Below, piece by piece: positions 40,185-49,706 of a DNA stretch of 64,000 bases. The first letter of the stretch is position 1. Each line of letters opens with the position of its first letter. The position numbers and the translations under genes were made by a program. Location: positions 124,001 through 188,000 of the forward strand of contig NZ_WBUE01000003.1 of assembly GCF_009026145.1 (NCBI RefSeq). Direction: 5' to 3'. The notes beneath the pieces are model-generated. The model was not told the origin of the DNA and did not search any database. It saw only the letters and a program-made list of their open reading frames with translations. Source of the DNA: Hyphomicrobium sp. Its GTDB lineage: Bacteria > Pseudomonadota > Alphaproteobacteria > Rhizobiales > Hyphomicrobiaceae.

Positions 40185-40991
40185 GTGAAGACGGTGGAAC
40201 AAGCGAGCCTGGGCGAGGCCAGGGGGGTCGATGCCAAGCAGCAGTCGCCCTCCGAGCTCCTCGCCGGCGATGTGCGAAGCTACGCGCTATTCCTCGATTG
40301 CGATGGCACGCTGCTCGACATCGCCCCCACGCCCAACGAGGTGCGCGTACCCCCGGGTCTCGTCGAGTTGCTGGTGCGTATCTCCAAGGGGCTGGGCGGG
40401 GCATTGGCAGTTCTCACCGGCCGACAGCTCGCGGAGATCGACACGCTGCTTACCCCCGCCAAGCTCGTTGGTGCCGGTGTGCACGGCGCCGAGCTGCGCA
40501 CCGTCAGCGGCGGCGCCATTGCCCGCGTCGCCAGCACCCTGCCCAACTCGCTGGTCGAGGAGGTGATGCGTCGGACGCAAAAGCTTCCGGGAATTATCGC
40601 CGAGCCGAAAGGCCCCGGCCTTGCCGTGCACTACCGGTTGGCGCCGCACCTCAAGAATGCGCTCGAAACCGAGCTGCGTGGCCTGCTGACACAATACGCA
40701 GACGCTCTCGTGCTGTGTCATGGGCGCAAGCTGTTCGAAATCGTTCCTGCCGGGCATTCCAAGGGCACCGCTCTGGAGACCATTTGGGCGCTGCCCGGTT
40801 TTTCCGGCCGGCGCCCGATCATGATCGGTGACGACATAGGCGATGTTCCCGCCTTCCTGGCTGCCCGCCGGCTGGGGGGCACCGGGCTGCGCGTCGCCGG
40901 CGAGCAATTCGGTCACCAGGACGTCGAGCTGCAGAGCCCGGCGCGCGTCATCGCCTGGCTCGGGTATCTGGCCGAACGTCTCGACGGTTGA
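40185..40991 (+). CDS. otsB: Trehalose-6-phosphate phosphatase
   Basis: A 268-residue HAD-superfamily phosphatase that dephosphorylates trehalose 6-phosphate. Motif I 'FLDCDGTLLDIAP' (about 36-48) has the nucleophile and acid/base Asp. Motif II is in 'LAVLTGRQ', and the end motif 'RRPIMIGDDIGDVPAF' binds Mg. The start is set at GTG 40185, with GAGGGAG about 5 bases upstream, which leaves 38 bases after the PfkB stop; a GTG at 40134 would overlap the PfkB gene. Length is normal for OtsB. Confidence 0.92.
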   Translation: MKTVEQASLGEARGVDAKQQSPSELLAGDVRSYALFLDCDGTLLDIAPTPNEVRVPPGLVELLVRISKGLGGALAVLTGRQLAEIDTLLTPAKLVGAGVHGAELRTVSGGAIARVASTLPNSLVEEVMRRTQKLPGIIAEPKGPGLAVHYRLAPHLKNALETELRGLLTQYADALVLCHGRKLFEIVPAGHSKGTALETIWALPGFSGRRPIMIGDDIGDVPAFLAARRLGGTGLRVAGEQFGHQDVELQSPARVIAWLGYLAERLDG

Positions 40992-41012
40992 TCGCGAGCG
41001 CAACTGTCGCGA

Positions 41013-41483
41013 TCAGCTCGGCGCGGGCGGGCGGCCGCTCCTCGAGCCGTTGCCGTCGCGCGCCTCTCGCGCCAGATGGCGATACTGGCTGCGGATGCGC
41101 TCGATCTCGTCCTCCTCTAATTCTTCGAGGTCGAGAAGCCGGTTCTGTGCGCCATCGATCGAGCGGATCAGCTCATCGAGCTTGACCTGGATGGCCTCCG
41201 AATCGCGGTTTTGCGAAGCCTGAATGGCGAACACCATCAGAAACGTCACGATCGTCGTGCCGGTGTTGATGACGAGTTGCCAGGTGTCAGAGAAGGCGAA
41301 CAACGGCCCTGTCACGCCCCAGATCAAGACGACGGCGACCGCCGCCACGAATGCGAGCGGACTGCCGGTCGCCCGTGAGCTTCCGCGCGCAAAGCGCGTG
41401 AACAACGAGGCGTTCTTATTGCTCAACCCCGACATGGCACCGCTCAACGCGCCGTCAACGGGTGAAGTTCCGGCTTCCGGCAT
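41013..41483 (-). CDS. Low-affinity iron permease family membrane protein
   Basis: A 156-residue protein of the low-affinity iron permease family (PF04120), known by 'FARGSSRATGSPLAFVAAVA', 'FSDTWQLVINTGTTIVTFLMVFAIQASQNRDSEAIQVKLDELI' and the acidic C-terminal coiled coil. Two membrane segments at about 47-64 and 73-90. Despite the family name, bacterial members of this size have not been shown to carry iron; they may be small channels or adaptor proteins. ATG at 41483 is chosen; ATG 41435 is another option. It is convergent with otsB and divergent from the ROK-like gene. Confidence 0.85.
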   Translation of the reverse strand: MPEAGTSPVDGALSGAMSGLSNKNASLFTRFARGSSRATGSPLAFVAAVAVVLIWGVTGPLFAFSDTWQLVINTGTTIVTFLMVFAIQASQNRDSEAIQVKLDELIRSIDGAQNRLLDLEELEEDEIERIRSQYRHLAREARDGNGSRSGRPPAPS

Positions 41484-41584
41484 AAGCGGAACCCTTTGCT
41501 CCAACGGCGAGTTTAGTTGCCGGCGCGTAGGCCAGATCAAACTTCGCGTCCAACCAGGGCACCGCGCTAGTCGCGACGGAGACG

Positions 41585-42655
41585 ATGGGCGTGATGACAG
41601 CAGATGAGCGTCCTGTCCTTAACGCGCACGGCGCCACACGGCTGCCGAGCGTCGAGGTCGACAGCTACAATCTCGAGATCAAGGACAGCGATGGCTTCGT
41701 CGGCGACAAGGCGAGTCGCGGCGCCTTCCACGCCATGCTGGAGAAGTGGCGCGAACCCCTGCGCAAGCTCGGGGCCGACCCGCTCGGCGAGAAATCATCC
41801 GAGCAACTGTCCAAGAAGCAGCTCGACAAGCTCCTCACCGAGGGCCATCCGGAAGCGGGCGGCATCATCCACAGCGCCGTCGAGGAGTTCGCGCAAACGC
41901 TCGCCTCCGTCGTCAAACGCTTCCTCAAGGCAGCGAGTTGGCGCGACACCGAGGCCATCGTCATCGGCGGCGGCTTTCGTGGCAGTCGCGTCGGCGAATT
42001 GGCAGTAGGTCGTACCGAAGTGCTCCTCAAAGCCGCCGACCACAAGCTTGAGCTGGAGCTCATCCGCCATCATCCGGACGAGGCCGGCCTCATCGGCACT
42101 GCGCATCTGGCGCCGTCATGGATGCTCGAGGGCTTCGACGGCATACTCGCTGTCGACATTGGCGGAACCAACATCCGCGTCGGCATCGTCGAAACCAAGC
42201 TCAAGAAGGCCAAGGACCTGTCCAAGGCGGCGGTCTTCACCTCCGACCTGTGGCGTCACGGGGACGAGAAGACTAGGCGCAGCGAAGCGGTGGAGCGGCT
42301 CATCGAGATGCTGGAAGAGCACATCGCCCTTGCCGACAAGGAAGGACTGAAGCTCGCTCCCGTCATCGGCATCGGCTGTCCCGGCCGCATCCGGGAGGAC
42401 GGCTCCATCGAGACCGGCGCGCAGAACCTTCCCGGCAACTGGGAAAGCAGCCGCTTCAATCTTTCCGACTGCATTCGCGAGAAGATCCCGCTCATCGAGG
42501 GGCACGAGACGCAGGTCGTCATTCACAATGATGCCGTCGTGCAGGGCTTGAGCGAATTGCCGGAGATGCGGGACTACGACCATTGGGGTGCGCTGACGAT
42601 CGGCACCGGCCTCGGCAATGCGCGCTTCACGAACCGGCGCAAGACGTCGGACTGA
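41585..42655 (+). CDS. ROK-type sugar kinase with circularly permuted motif order
   Basis: A 356-residue protein with ROK glucokinase motifs in changed order. The elements that normally end a ROK kinase come first: 'AIVIGGGFRG' (124-133) and 'PDEAGLIGTAHLA' (164-176). Then come the elements that normally begin one: 'AVDIGGTNIRVG' (189-200, phosphate loop), 'GIGCPGRI' (262-269), 'NLPGNW' (281-286), 'HNDAVVQGL' (314-322, catalytic Asp) and 'IGTGLGNARF' (339-348), where the chain ends. The zinc-binding C-x-C-G-x2-G-C motif is missing. A circular permutation explains this best. The catalytic Asp is present, so activity on glucose or a related sugar is plausible. It lies next to the trehalose genes. 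Confidence 0.88.
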   Translation: MGVMTADERPVLNAHGATRLPSVEVDSYNLEIKDSDGFVGDKASRGAFHAMLEKWREPLRKLGADPLGEKSSEQLSKKQLDKLLTEGHPEAGGIIHSAVEEFAQTLASVVKRFLKAASWRDTEAIVIGGGFRGSRVGELAVGRTEVLLKAADHKLELELIRHHPDEAGLIGTAHLAPSWMLEGFDGILAVDIGGTNIRVGIVETKLKKAKDLSKAAVFTSDLWRHGDEKTRRSEAVERLIEMLEEHIALADKEGLKLAPVIGIGCPGRIREDGSIETGAQNLPGNWESSRFNLSDCIREKIPLIEGHETQVVIHNDAVVQGLSELPEMRDYDHWGALTIGTGLGNARFTNRRKTSD

Positions 42656-42851
42656 ATCTACCCCTTCTCACACCAGACGTTGACGCTTCCGACCCGCCAG
42701 CACACATTGCGCCTGGGCAAATCACCGCGGGCGGCACGGCGTTGGCTGACGGGGCATCCACGATCCAATAAAAAGCCTGGCTTGCGGCATATGGGCCGCG
42801 TAGCTTGCGCGCCCGCTCACCCCCACCGAGCCCCCTACGTAGGACGGAACC

Positions 42852-43991
42852 ATGATCAAGCGCTTCCTCATCGCTTTCATCATCCTTGCTGTCCTCGTCG
42901 GTGGACTGGCCTACTTCCAGCTCGTCTTCAAGCCGAAGATGATCAAGGAGTTTCTGAGCGCGCAGGTGCCGCCGCCGGCGACCATCACCGCCGAAGCGGC
43001 AAAATCCGAGGAATGGATCGAGCAGCTGCCGGCCATCGGCACCCTCATCGCCTCGCAAGGCGTCGAGATCGCCTCCCAGGTGGCCGGCATCGTCACCGGC
43101 CTCGGCTTCGAAAGCGGCCAGGACGTCCCCGCCGGAAGCAAGCTGGTGCAGCTCGACATCGCCGTCGAGGAGGCCGACCTGGCCAGCGCCGTGGCCATCC
43201 TGCGCGAGGCCGAGGTCGCCTTCAAGCGCCAGGCCGACCTGTTGAGCAAGTCCGTCGCGTCGGAAGCCAACGTCGATACTGCACGCGCCAAGCGAGAGAC
43301 GGCCGAGGCCGCTTTGAACCGCATCAAGGCCCTAATCGCCCAGAAGGCCATCCTGGCGCCGTTTGCCGGCCGCCTCGGCATCCGTCACGTCGAGCTGGGT
43401 CAATACATATCGCCGGGCCTGGCCATGGTGTCACTGCAAGCGTTGGACCCAATCTGGGTCGACTTTCCCATGCCCGAGCAGAATGTCGGCAAGCTGCGCG
43501 TCGGGCAGAAGATCGAGCTGAGCGTGGACGCATTCCCCGGCAAGGTCTTCACCGGTGCCGTCGCTTCGCTCGATGCCCGCGTCGCCCAGGAGACGCGCAC
43601 GCTGCTCGTGCGCGGCACGCTGCCCAATCCGGAGCGCACACTGCTGCCGGGAATGTTCGCCAACGTGTCGGTGCTGGCCGGCTCCCCGGCAAAGGTCGTC
43701 AGCGTACCGCGCACCGCAGTCACCTATAGCCTCTACGGCGACAGCGTCTATGTCTTGAAGCCCCAGGAAGGCAAGCCTGCCCCCGCCAAGCCGGAGGATG
43801 CGGTGTTCGTCGTCGAGCGCCGCTTCGTCAAGAGCGGGCAGGTGCGGCAGGATCGGGTGGCAATTACCTCCGGCCTCAAGGAGGGCGAGCAGGTCGTCAC
43901 CACCGGTCAGGTCAAGCTGACCAACGGCAGCCAAGTCAAAGTCGACAACTCGCAGGCGTTGGTGGCTCCCGCCGCGCGGCCATACCAGTAA
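42852..43991 (+). CDS. RND efflux periplasmic adaptor
   Basis: A 379-residue membrane-fusion protein of RND pumps (MexH/AcrA-like). An N-terminal membrane anchor ('FLIAFIILAVLVGGLAYFQLVF') without a clear lipobox is followed by the first lipoyl half ('IASQGVEIASQVAGIVTGLGFESGQDVPAG'), an alpha-hairpin, the second half ('ILAPFAGRLGIRHVELGQYISPG'), a beta-barrel ('VDFPMPEQNVGKLRVGQKIEL') and a membrane-proximal domain. It is 12 bases upstream of the RND pump gene and clearly in operon with it. No outer-membrane factor gene follows, so a TolC-type protein from elsewhere must be used. Confidence 0.94.
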   Translation: MIKRFLIAFIILAVLVGGLAYFQLVFKPKMIKEFLSAQVPPPATITAEAAKSEEWIEQLPAIGTLIASQGVEIASQVAGIVTGLGFESGQDVPAGSKLVQLDIAVEEADLASAVAILREAEVAFKRQADLLSKSVASEANVDTARAKRETAEAALNRIKALIAQKAILAPFAGRLGIRHVELGQYISPGLAMVSLQALDPIWVDFPMPEQNVGKLRVGQKIELSVDAFPGKVFTGAVASLDARVAQETRTLLVRGTLPNPERTLLPGMFANVSVLAGSPAKVVSVPRTAVTYSLYGDSVYVLKPQEGKPAPAKPEDAVFVVERRFVKSGQVRQDRVAITSGLKEGEQVVTTGQVKLTNGSQVKVDNSQALVAPAARPYQ

Positions 43992-44003
43992 AAGGCTCTG
44001 ACC

Positions 44004-47000
44004 ATGTCGTTCACCGACATCTTCATCCGCCGACCGGTGCTGAGCTCCGTCGTCAGCCTGCTCATTCTGCTCGTCGGCTTGAGCGCGGCGTTCAACCTGC
44101 AGGTACGCCAGTACCCCGAGCTGTCCAACACCACGATCACCATCACCACCACCTACCCCGGTGCCAACGCCGACGTGATCAAGGGCTTCATTACCGTTCC
44201 CATCCAGCAGGCCGTCGCCAGCGCCGAGGGCATCGACACGCTAACCTCGAGCTCGCGCCAGAACGTCAGCACCGTGACGCTCAACCTGCGCCTCAATGCC
44301 GACCCCGACCGGGCGGTCACCGACGTGCTCTCCAAAGTCAACCAGGTGCGCAGCGTCCTGCCGCCGGAGGCAATGGACCCCGTGGTCGTCAAGCAGACCG
44401 GCGAGTCGACGGCGCTCATGTACCTGTCGTTCAACAGCGACGTCCTCACGTCATCGCAAATCACCGACTATCTGACGCGCGTGGTGCAGCCGAAGCTGCA
44501 GACAGTCGACGGCGTCGCCAATGCACAGATCCTCGGCGGCCAGACGTTCGCCATGCGCATATGGCTCAACCCCGAGAAGATGGCCTCGCTCGGCATCACG
44601 CCGCTGCAGGTGCGCACCGCGCTCGCCGCCAACAACTTCACGACGGCTGCGGGCCAGATAAAGGGCGACTTCGTCGAGACGACGATCAACGCCGAAACCT
44701 CGCTGGCGAGCGCCGACGCCTTCGGTCACCTCGTCGTTGCCGCGCGCGGCGACGCCCTCGTGCGGCTGCGCGACATCGCCGACATCGCGCTCGGCGCCGA
44801 GAGCGTCGATTCCACGTCGTCCTTCAACGGCCTGAAGGCCGTATTCATCGGCATCTACTCGACCCCAACGGCCAATCCGCTGACCGTCATCGCCGACGTA
44901 CGCAAGACGTTTCCCTCCATCGTCGCTGAGCTGCCACCGGGCATGACCGCCGACATTGCCTACGATTCCACCAAGTTCATCGACGCCTCGATTGCCGAGG
45001 TGGAGAAGACGCTGATCGAGGCGGCGCTCATCGTCGTCGTCGTCATCTTCCTGTTTCTCGGCAGCCTGCGCTCGACGCTCATTCCGATCGTCACCATTCC
45101 GCTGTCGCTGATCGGCGTGATGTTCGCGCTGCTGGCGCTCGGCTACTCGATCAACCTCCTGACGCTGCTTGCCCTGGTGCTGGCCATCGGCCTCGTCGTC
45201 GACGACGCGATTGTCGTCGTCGAAAACATCCACCGTCACATCGAGGAAGGCATGTCCTCCTTCGACGCGGCGCTGGCGGGGGCGCGCGAGATCGCCGTGC
45301 CGGTCATCTCGATGACCATCACCCTCGCCGCCGTTTACGCGCCCATCGGCTTCGTTTCCGGCCTTACTGGCGCGCTGTTCCGCGAGTTTGCCTTCACGCT
45401 CGCCGGCGCCGTGATCGTCTCCGGCATCATCGCCCTGACGCTGTCACCTATGATGTGCTCGAAGCTGTTGAGCTCGCAGCTCTCGTCCGGCCGCTTCGTC
45501 AAGTTCCTCGACCGCGCCTTCGAGCGCCTGAAGCACCGCTACCAGCACCGCCTCAATCGCACGCTGAACTATCGCCCCGTCACGCTTCTGGTGCTCGTCG
45601 GCGTCATCGGGGCTACCGTCCTCATGTATGTCACGGCCCAACAGGAGCTGGCGCCCGAAGAGGACCAGGGCATCCTGTTCAATATGGTCAAGACGCCGCC
45701 GGCGGCGAACATCGACTACCTGGAGCAGGTCACCGACCACCTTTACCAGGTGTTCAAGACGGTTCCCGAGAAGGAGCATGTGTTCGCCATCAACGGCATG
45801 GGCGGCGACGTGCATCAGGCGTTCTCCGGCATCCTCTTCACGCCATGGGAGGAGCGGCACCGCACGCAGGCGCAGATCCTGCAGGACATTCAGCCGAAGG
45901 TGAACAGCGTCGCCGGCGGCCAGATAATCAGCTTCGGACCTCCGTCTCTGCCCGGCTCGACCGGCGGCCCGCCGATCCAGTTCGTCATCACCACGACGGC
46001 CGACTACGAGCAGCTCGCACAGGTGTTGCAGAAAGTGCAGCAGGAGGCCTTTAGCAGCGGTCTGTTCATCTTCGCCGACAGCGACTTGAAGTTCGACACG
46101 CCGCAGGTCGAGGTGAAGATCGATCACGCCAAGGCCAACAGCCTCGGCATCACCATGCAGGACATCGGTGCCTCGCTGGCGACACTGCTCGGCGGCAACT
46201 ACGTCAACCGCTTCAACCTCTATGGGCGCAGCTACCAAGTGATCCCGCAGGTGCCGCGCGACTTCCGGCTGCAGCCCGACTGGATCAAGCGCTACGAGAT
46301 CAAAACGACGTCGGGCAGCATGGTGCCGCTGTCGACCGTGGTCGACGTGCGCGAGAGCGTGCAGCCCAACGCGCTGACCAGCTTCCAGCAGCTCAACTCG
46401 GCGACCCTGCAGGGCGTGCCCTTCCCCGGCCGCACGGTGGGCGAGGTCATCGACTTCCTCAAAGCCAAGTCGACCGAGGTGTTCCCGGAGACCTTCAGCT
46501 ACGACTTTCAGGGTGAGAGCCGGCAGTACGTGCAGGAAGGCAGCCGCCTGGTTGTCACCTTCATCTTCGCGCTCATCGTCATCTATCTCGTGCTTGCCGC
46601 GCAGTACGAGAGCTTCCGCGATCCGCTCATCATCCTGATCGCGCTGCCGACTTCGATCTTCGGCGCGCTGCTGCCGCTCACCTTCGGCCTGGCGACGGTC
46701 AACATCTACACGCAGATCGGGCTCGTGACGCTGATCGGCCTCATCTCCAAGCACGGCATCTTGATGGTCGACTACGCCAACCACCTGCAGGCGAATAAGG
46801 GCATGGGACGCCGCCAGGCGATCGAGGAGGCCGCCGCCATCCGCCTGCGGCCGATCCTCATGACCACGGCGGCGATGGTCATTGCCATGGTGCCGCTGAT
46901 CTTCGCCAGCGGGGCCGGCGCCGCGAGCCGCTTCGCCATCGGCGTCGTCATCGCCTCCGGCATGACGGTCGGGACGATCTTCACGCTGTTCGTGACACCG

Positions 47001-47090
47001 GCCGTCTACACCTACATTGCCCGCGAGCATCGCCGCGATGCCGCCGCCGAGCCATCGTCCGCGCGCGGGCTCAATCAGCCGGCCGAGTGA
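44004..47090 (+). CDS. RND-family multidrug efflux permease (HAE1 type)
   Basis: A 1028-residue proton-driven inner-membrane exporter. It has the standard start 'FTDIFIRRPVLSSVVSLLI', two large periplasmic loops and 12 membrane segments. The proton-relay aspartates are seen in 'LAIGLVVDDAIVVVENIHRHIEEG' (fourth segment), and the C-terminal half has 'FGLATVNIYTQIGLVTLIGLISKHGILMVDYAN'. Of the subfamilies it is closest by eye to MexW/MdtC-like HAE1 pumps of about 1030 residues. Its last 16 bases overlap tail-to-tail with the sitD-like gene on the other strand. Confidence 0.96.
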   Translation: MSFTDIFIRRPVLSSVVSLLILLVGLSAAFNLQVRQYPELSNTTITITTTYPGANADVIKGFITVPIQQAVASAEGIDTLTSSSRQNVSTVTLNLRLNADPDRAVTDVLSKVNQVRSVLPPEAMDPVVVKQTGESTALMYLSFNSDVLTSSQITDYLTRVVQPKLQTVDGVANAQILGGQTFAMRIWLNPEKMASLGITPLQVRTALAANNFTTAAGQIKGDFVETTINAETSLASADAFGHLVVAARGDALVRLRDIADIALGAESVDSTSSFNGLKAVFIGIYSTPTANPLTVIADVRKTFPSIVAELPPGMTADIAYDSTKFIDASIAEVEKTLIEAALIVVVVIFLFLGSLRSTLIPIVTIPLSLIGVMFALLALGYSINLLTLLALVLAIGLVVDDAIVVVENIHRHIEEGMSSFDAALAGAREIAVPVISMTITLAAVYAPIGFVSGLTGALFREFAFTLAGAVIVSGIIALTLSPMMCSKLLSSQLSSGRFVKFLDRAFERLKHRYQHRLNRTLNYRPVTLLVLVGVIGATVLMYVTAQQELAPEEDQGILFNMVKTPPAANIDYLEQVTDHLYQVFKTVPEKEHVFAINGMGGDVHQAFSGILFTPWEERHRTQAQILQDIQPKVNSVAGGQIISFGPPSLPGSTGGPPIQFVITTTADYEQLAQVLQKVQQEAFSSGLFIFADSDLKFDTPQVEVKIDHAKANSLGITMQDIGASLATLLGGNYVNRFNLYGRSYQVIPQVPRDFRLQPDWIKRYEIKTTSGSMVPLSTVVDVRESVQPNALTSFQQLNSATLQGVPFPGRTVGEVIDFLKAKSTEVFPETFSYDFQGESRQYVQEGSRLVVTFIFALIVIYLVLAAQYESFRDPLIILIALPTSIFGALLPLTFGLATVNIYTQIGLVTLIGLISKHGILMVDYANHLQANKGMGRRQAIEEAAAIRLRPILMTTAAMVIAMVPLIFASGAGAASRFAIGVVIASGMTVGTIFTLFVTPAVYTYIAREHRRDAAAEPSSARGLNQPAE

Positions 47091-47932
47091 TTACCGCGGC
47101 GCAGCGCCAAGACGCCGCGGCGCGGCGCGAACAGGAAGGCGAGCACGAAGGCGAACGCCTGGATCAGCACGATGCAGGGACCCGTCGCACCGTCGATGTG
47201 AAAGCTGACGAGGGTGCCGAGGACGCTCGAACCGATGGCCACCGACGCGGCAATGACGAGCATGCGCTCGAAGCGGTCGCTCAACAGGTAGGCGATGGCG
47301 CCCGGTGCCACGAGCATGGCGACGACGAGGATGATCCCTACCGCCTTGAGGGAGGCAATGATCGTCAGTGCGAGCAGTATCAAAAGCCCATAGTGGATGA
47401 CCTCGAGTGGCAGGCCGATGGCGCGCGCATGCTGCGGATCGAAGCAATAGAGAAGCAGGTCGCGGCGCCGGGCCAAGACGATGAGCAGCGTGCCGCCGGC
47501 GATGATGGCGACCTCGACGAGGTCGCGCGGTGTGATGCCGAGCATATTGCCGAACAGGATGTGGTTGAGGTGCTGGTCCGTCTCCACCTTGGTGAACAGG
47601 ACGAGGCCGAATGCGAACATGCCCGAGAACACGATGCCCATCACCGTGTCCTCCTTCACGCGGCTGTTTTCCGTCAAATAGCCGGTCAGCAAGGCGCAGG
47701 TGAGCCCGGCGGCGAAGGCGCCAACGGCCAGCGGCAGACCGAGCACGAAGGCGAGCACGACGCCCGGCAGCACGGCGTGCGAGATCGCGTCGCCCATCAG
47801 CGACCAGCCCTTGAGCACCAGATAGCAGGACAAAACCGAGCACACGGCACCGATGAGAACCGCGGCCAGCAAGGCGCGTTGCATGAAGCCGTAGCTCAAG
47901 GGCACCGCGAAGAAGTCCCATAGCTCGGTCAC
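47075..47932 (-). CDS. sitD: Metal ABC transporter permease, second subunit
   Basis: A 285-residue ABC-3 family permease with about eight membrane segments ('LLAAVLIGAVCSVLSCYLVLKGWSLMGDAISHAVLPG'). It belongs to the Mn/Zn/Fe importer group and pairs with the preceding permease, as in SitABCD. It starts at GTG 47932 and overlaps the preceding gene's stop as GTGA; AGGGGG lies before it. The reading frame continues open upstream through the whole first permease gene, but that is an artefact of GC-rich sequence. Having two permeases points to a SitCD-type heterodimer rather than ZnuB. Confidence 0.92.
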   Translation of the reverse strand: MTELWDFFAVPLSYGFMQRALLAAVLIGAVCSVLSCYLVLKGWSLMGDAISHAVLPGVVLAFVLGLPLAVGAFAAGLTCALLTGYLTENSRVKEDTVMGIVFSGMFAFGLVLFTKVETDQHLNHILFGNMLGITPRDLVEVAIIAGGTLLIVLARRRDLLLYCFDPQHARAIGLPLEVIHYGLLILLALTIIASLKAVGIILVVAMLVAPGAIAYLLSDRFERMLVIAASVAIGSSVLGTLVSFHIDGATGPCIVLIQAFAFVLAFLFAPRRGVLALRRGNHSAG

Positions 47933-48789
47933 GGAATTGCCCCCTCGGATGCCGCCGACCGGCGCCGGCCGGCGGCGATGACACCGTGCTTGGGCGCCAG
48001 ATAGAAGGCGGCCAGGAATAGCAGCGTTTGCAGTGTCACGATCACGCCGCCCGTCGCGCCGTCGAGGAAATAGCTGATGTAGGCGCCAACGAGGCTCGTC
48101 CCGGCGCCTATGCCGACGCTCAATGCCAGCAGGCGGCCGAAGCGGTCGGTGAGCAGATAGGCGGTGGCGCCCGGCGTCACCACCATGGCGATGACGAGGC
48201 AGGCGCCCACCGTCTGCAGGGCTGCAACCGTGCATGCGGCGAGCAGCGTGAAGAACAGGATCTTCAGCCCGGCGGCATTGATACCTACCGTGCGCGCGTG
48301 GCGCTCGTCGAAGAAGACGACCATAAGGTCGCGCCACTTGACGAGCAGCAGCGCCAGCGACACAGCCGAGATGATCACGACCTGCACCACGTCCTCGTCC
48401 GAAATGCCGAGGATGTTGCCGAGCACAATCGTCTGGATGTCTACCGCGGTCGGATAAATGGAGGCGATCAGCAGGCCCGCCGCGAAGAAGGCCGTGAACA
48501 CCAACCCGATGATCGCGTCCTCGCGTAGCCGCGTCCGCTGCTTGACGAGCGCCATGCCGAGGGAGGCGAGAAGGCCGGCAATGAAGGCCCCGGCGGCATA
48601 GGGAAGGTGAAGCAGGTACGCGCCGGCTACGCCTGGCACCACCGAATGGCCCAGCGCGTCGCCCATCAGCGACCAGCCTTTGAGCATCAGATAACAGGAG
48701 AGGAAGGCGCACACCCCACCTACCAGCGCGCTGACGAACATCGCTTTCAGCATGTAGTCGTAGGAAAAGGGCACGAGGAGCTCGCTCAT
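47929..48789 (-). CDS. sitC: Metal ABC transporter permease, first subunit
   Basis: A 286-residue ABC-3 permease. 'GGVCAFLSCYLMLKGWSLMGDALGHSVVPGVAGAYLL' contains the conserved 'GDA..HSV.PG' motif of Mn/Zn permeases. Its ATG shares a base with the stop of the ATPase gene (TGATG), and its own stop overlaps the start of sitD. Translational coupling through all four genes (ATGA, TGATG, GTGA) shows one operon. It is slightly closer to SitC than to SitD by its N-terminal 'PFSYDYMLKAMFVSALVGG'. Confidence 0.93.
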   Translation of the reverse strand: MSELLVPFSYDYMLKAMFVSALVGGVCAFLSCYLMLKGWSLMGDALGHSVVPGVAGAYLLHLPYAAGAFIAGLLASLGMALVKQRTRLREDAIIGLVFTAFFAAGLLIASIYPTAVDIQTIVLGNILGISDEDVVQVVIISAVSLALLLVKWRDLMVVFFDERHARTVGINAAGLKILFFTLLAACTVAALQTVGACLVIAMVVTPGATAYLLTDRFGRLLALSVGIGAGTSLVGAYISYFLDGATGGVIVTLQTLLFLAAFYLAPKHGVIAAGRRRSAASEGAIP

Positions 48790-49706
48790 CACTTCTCCCC
48801 GTCGCCTTTACGGTGCAGCGGCTCATCGTCCGCGCGGCGTTCCCCGTAGAACACGACGGGGCGCTCATCGTCGGTGAGCACGGTCACGCGGCGGCGATCG
48901 TCGTCATCGTGCAGGGCGCCGCCCTCGAGCCGGAAGCGACGCAGCACACCGCCGAAGGCACGCTCGAGGTTCTTTTGCGTAAAGGTGCGCGCCGTCGGTC
49001 CCGCCGCCAGCACCACCCGATTGAGCAGCACGACGTGGTCGCAAAAGTCGGGCACGCTGCCCAGATTGTGGGTCGAGACGAGCATTAGGTGGCCGCTGGC
49101 GCGCAACTGGCGCAGCAGATCGACGATCGCCGTCTCGGTATGCACGTCGACGCCCGTGAACGGCTCATCGAGGAGAATGACACGCCCCTCCTGCGCCAGG
49201 GCGCGCGCAAGGAAGACGCGCTTCTTCTGGCCGCCTGACAATTCGCCGATCTGGTGATGCCGGTAGCGGCTCATGCCCACCCGCTCCAGCGCCTCGTCGA
49301 CCTTGCGCTTGTCGATTGCCGAAGGAATGCGCAGAAAGTTCATGTGGCCGTATCGGCCCATCATCACGACGTCTTCGACCAGAATGGGAAAGTCCCAGTC
49401 GACATCCTCGCTCTGCGGCACGTAGGCGACGTAGCCGCGCTTCAGAGCCTCCGATACCGTCAGGCCGGCGATGCGCACCTCGCCGACGCTCGGCTGCACG
49501 AAACCCATTATCGCCTTGAACAGCGTCGACTTGCCGCTGCCATTGACGCCGACGAGGCCGCAAATCGTACCTGCACCGAGTTCGAAGGATGCATCCTTCA
49601 GTGCCGTCACGCCGCTCGGGTAGGTCACCGTGACGTTGCGCACGGACAGCGAGGCCTCGACATCAGCCGCCGCGCCCGTGGTCACGTCCGTAGGGACAAG
49701 ATTCAT
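48789..49706 (-). CDS. sitB: Metal ABC transporter ATP-binding protein
   Basis: A 305-residue ABC ATPase of the Mn/Zn/Fe importer class. Walker A '[14 protein letters not shown]', Q-loop '[15 protein letters not shown]', a motif typical of this group ('[17 protein letters not shown]'), signature '[19 protein letters not shown]', Walker B '[12 protein letters not shown]' and the switch His 'LVSTHN'. The 50-residue acidic tail ('[22 protein letters not shown]') is an uncommon addition. It starts within an ATGA overlap with the binding-protein gene. Confidence 0.94.
   Translation of the reverse strand: MNLVPTDVTTGAAADVEASLSVRNVTVTYPSGVTALKDASFELGAGTICGLVGVNGSGKSTLFKAIMGFVQPSVGEVRIAGLTVSEALKRGYVAYVPQSEDVDWDFPILVEDVVMMGRYGHMNFLRIPSAIDKRKVDEALERVGMSRYRHHQIGELSGGQKKRVFLARALAQEGRVILLDEPFTGVDVHTETAIVDLLRQLRASGHLMLVSTHNLGSVPDFCDHVVLLNRVVLAAGPTARTFTQKNLERAFGGVLRRFRLEGGALHDDDDRRRVTVLTDDERPVVFYGERRADDEPLHRKGDGEK

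Noticed and set aside
45444-47030. 528-codon minus-strand frame opposite the RND permease
   Set aside because: Antisense shadow with His/Asp/Val-rich low-complexity translation; the plus strand encodes an unmistakable RND pump.
47075-48868. One 597-codon frame spanning both sit permeases, read as a fusion
   Set aside because: Only the last 285 codons are permease-like in that frame; the first permease is encoded in another frame, and the two genes overlap as GTGA.
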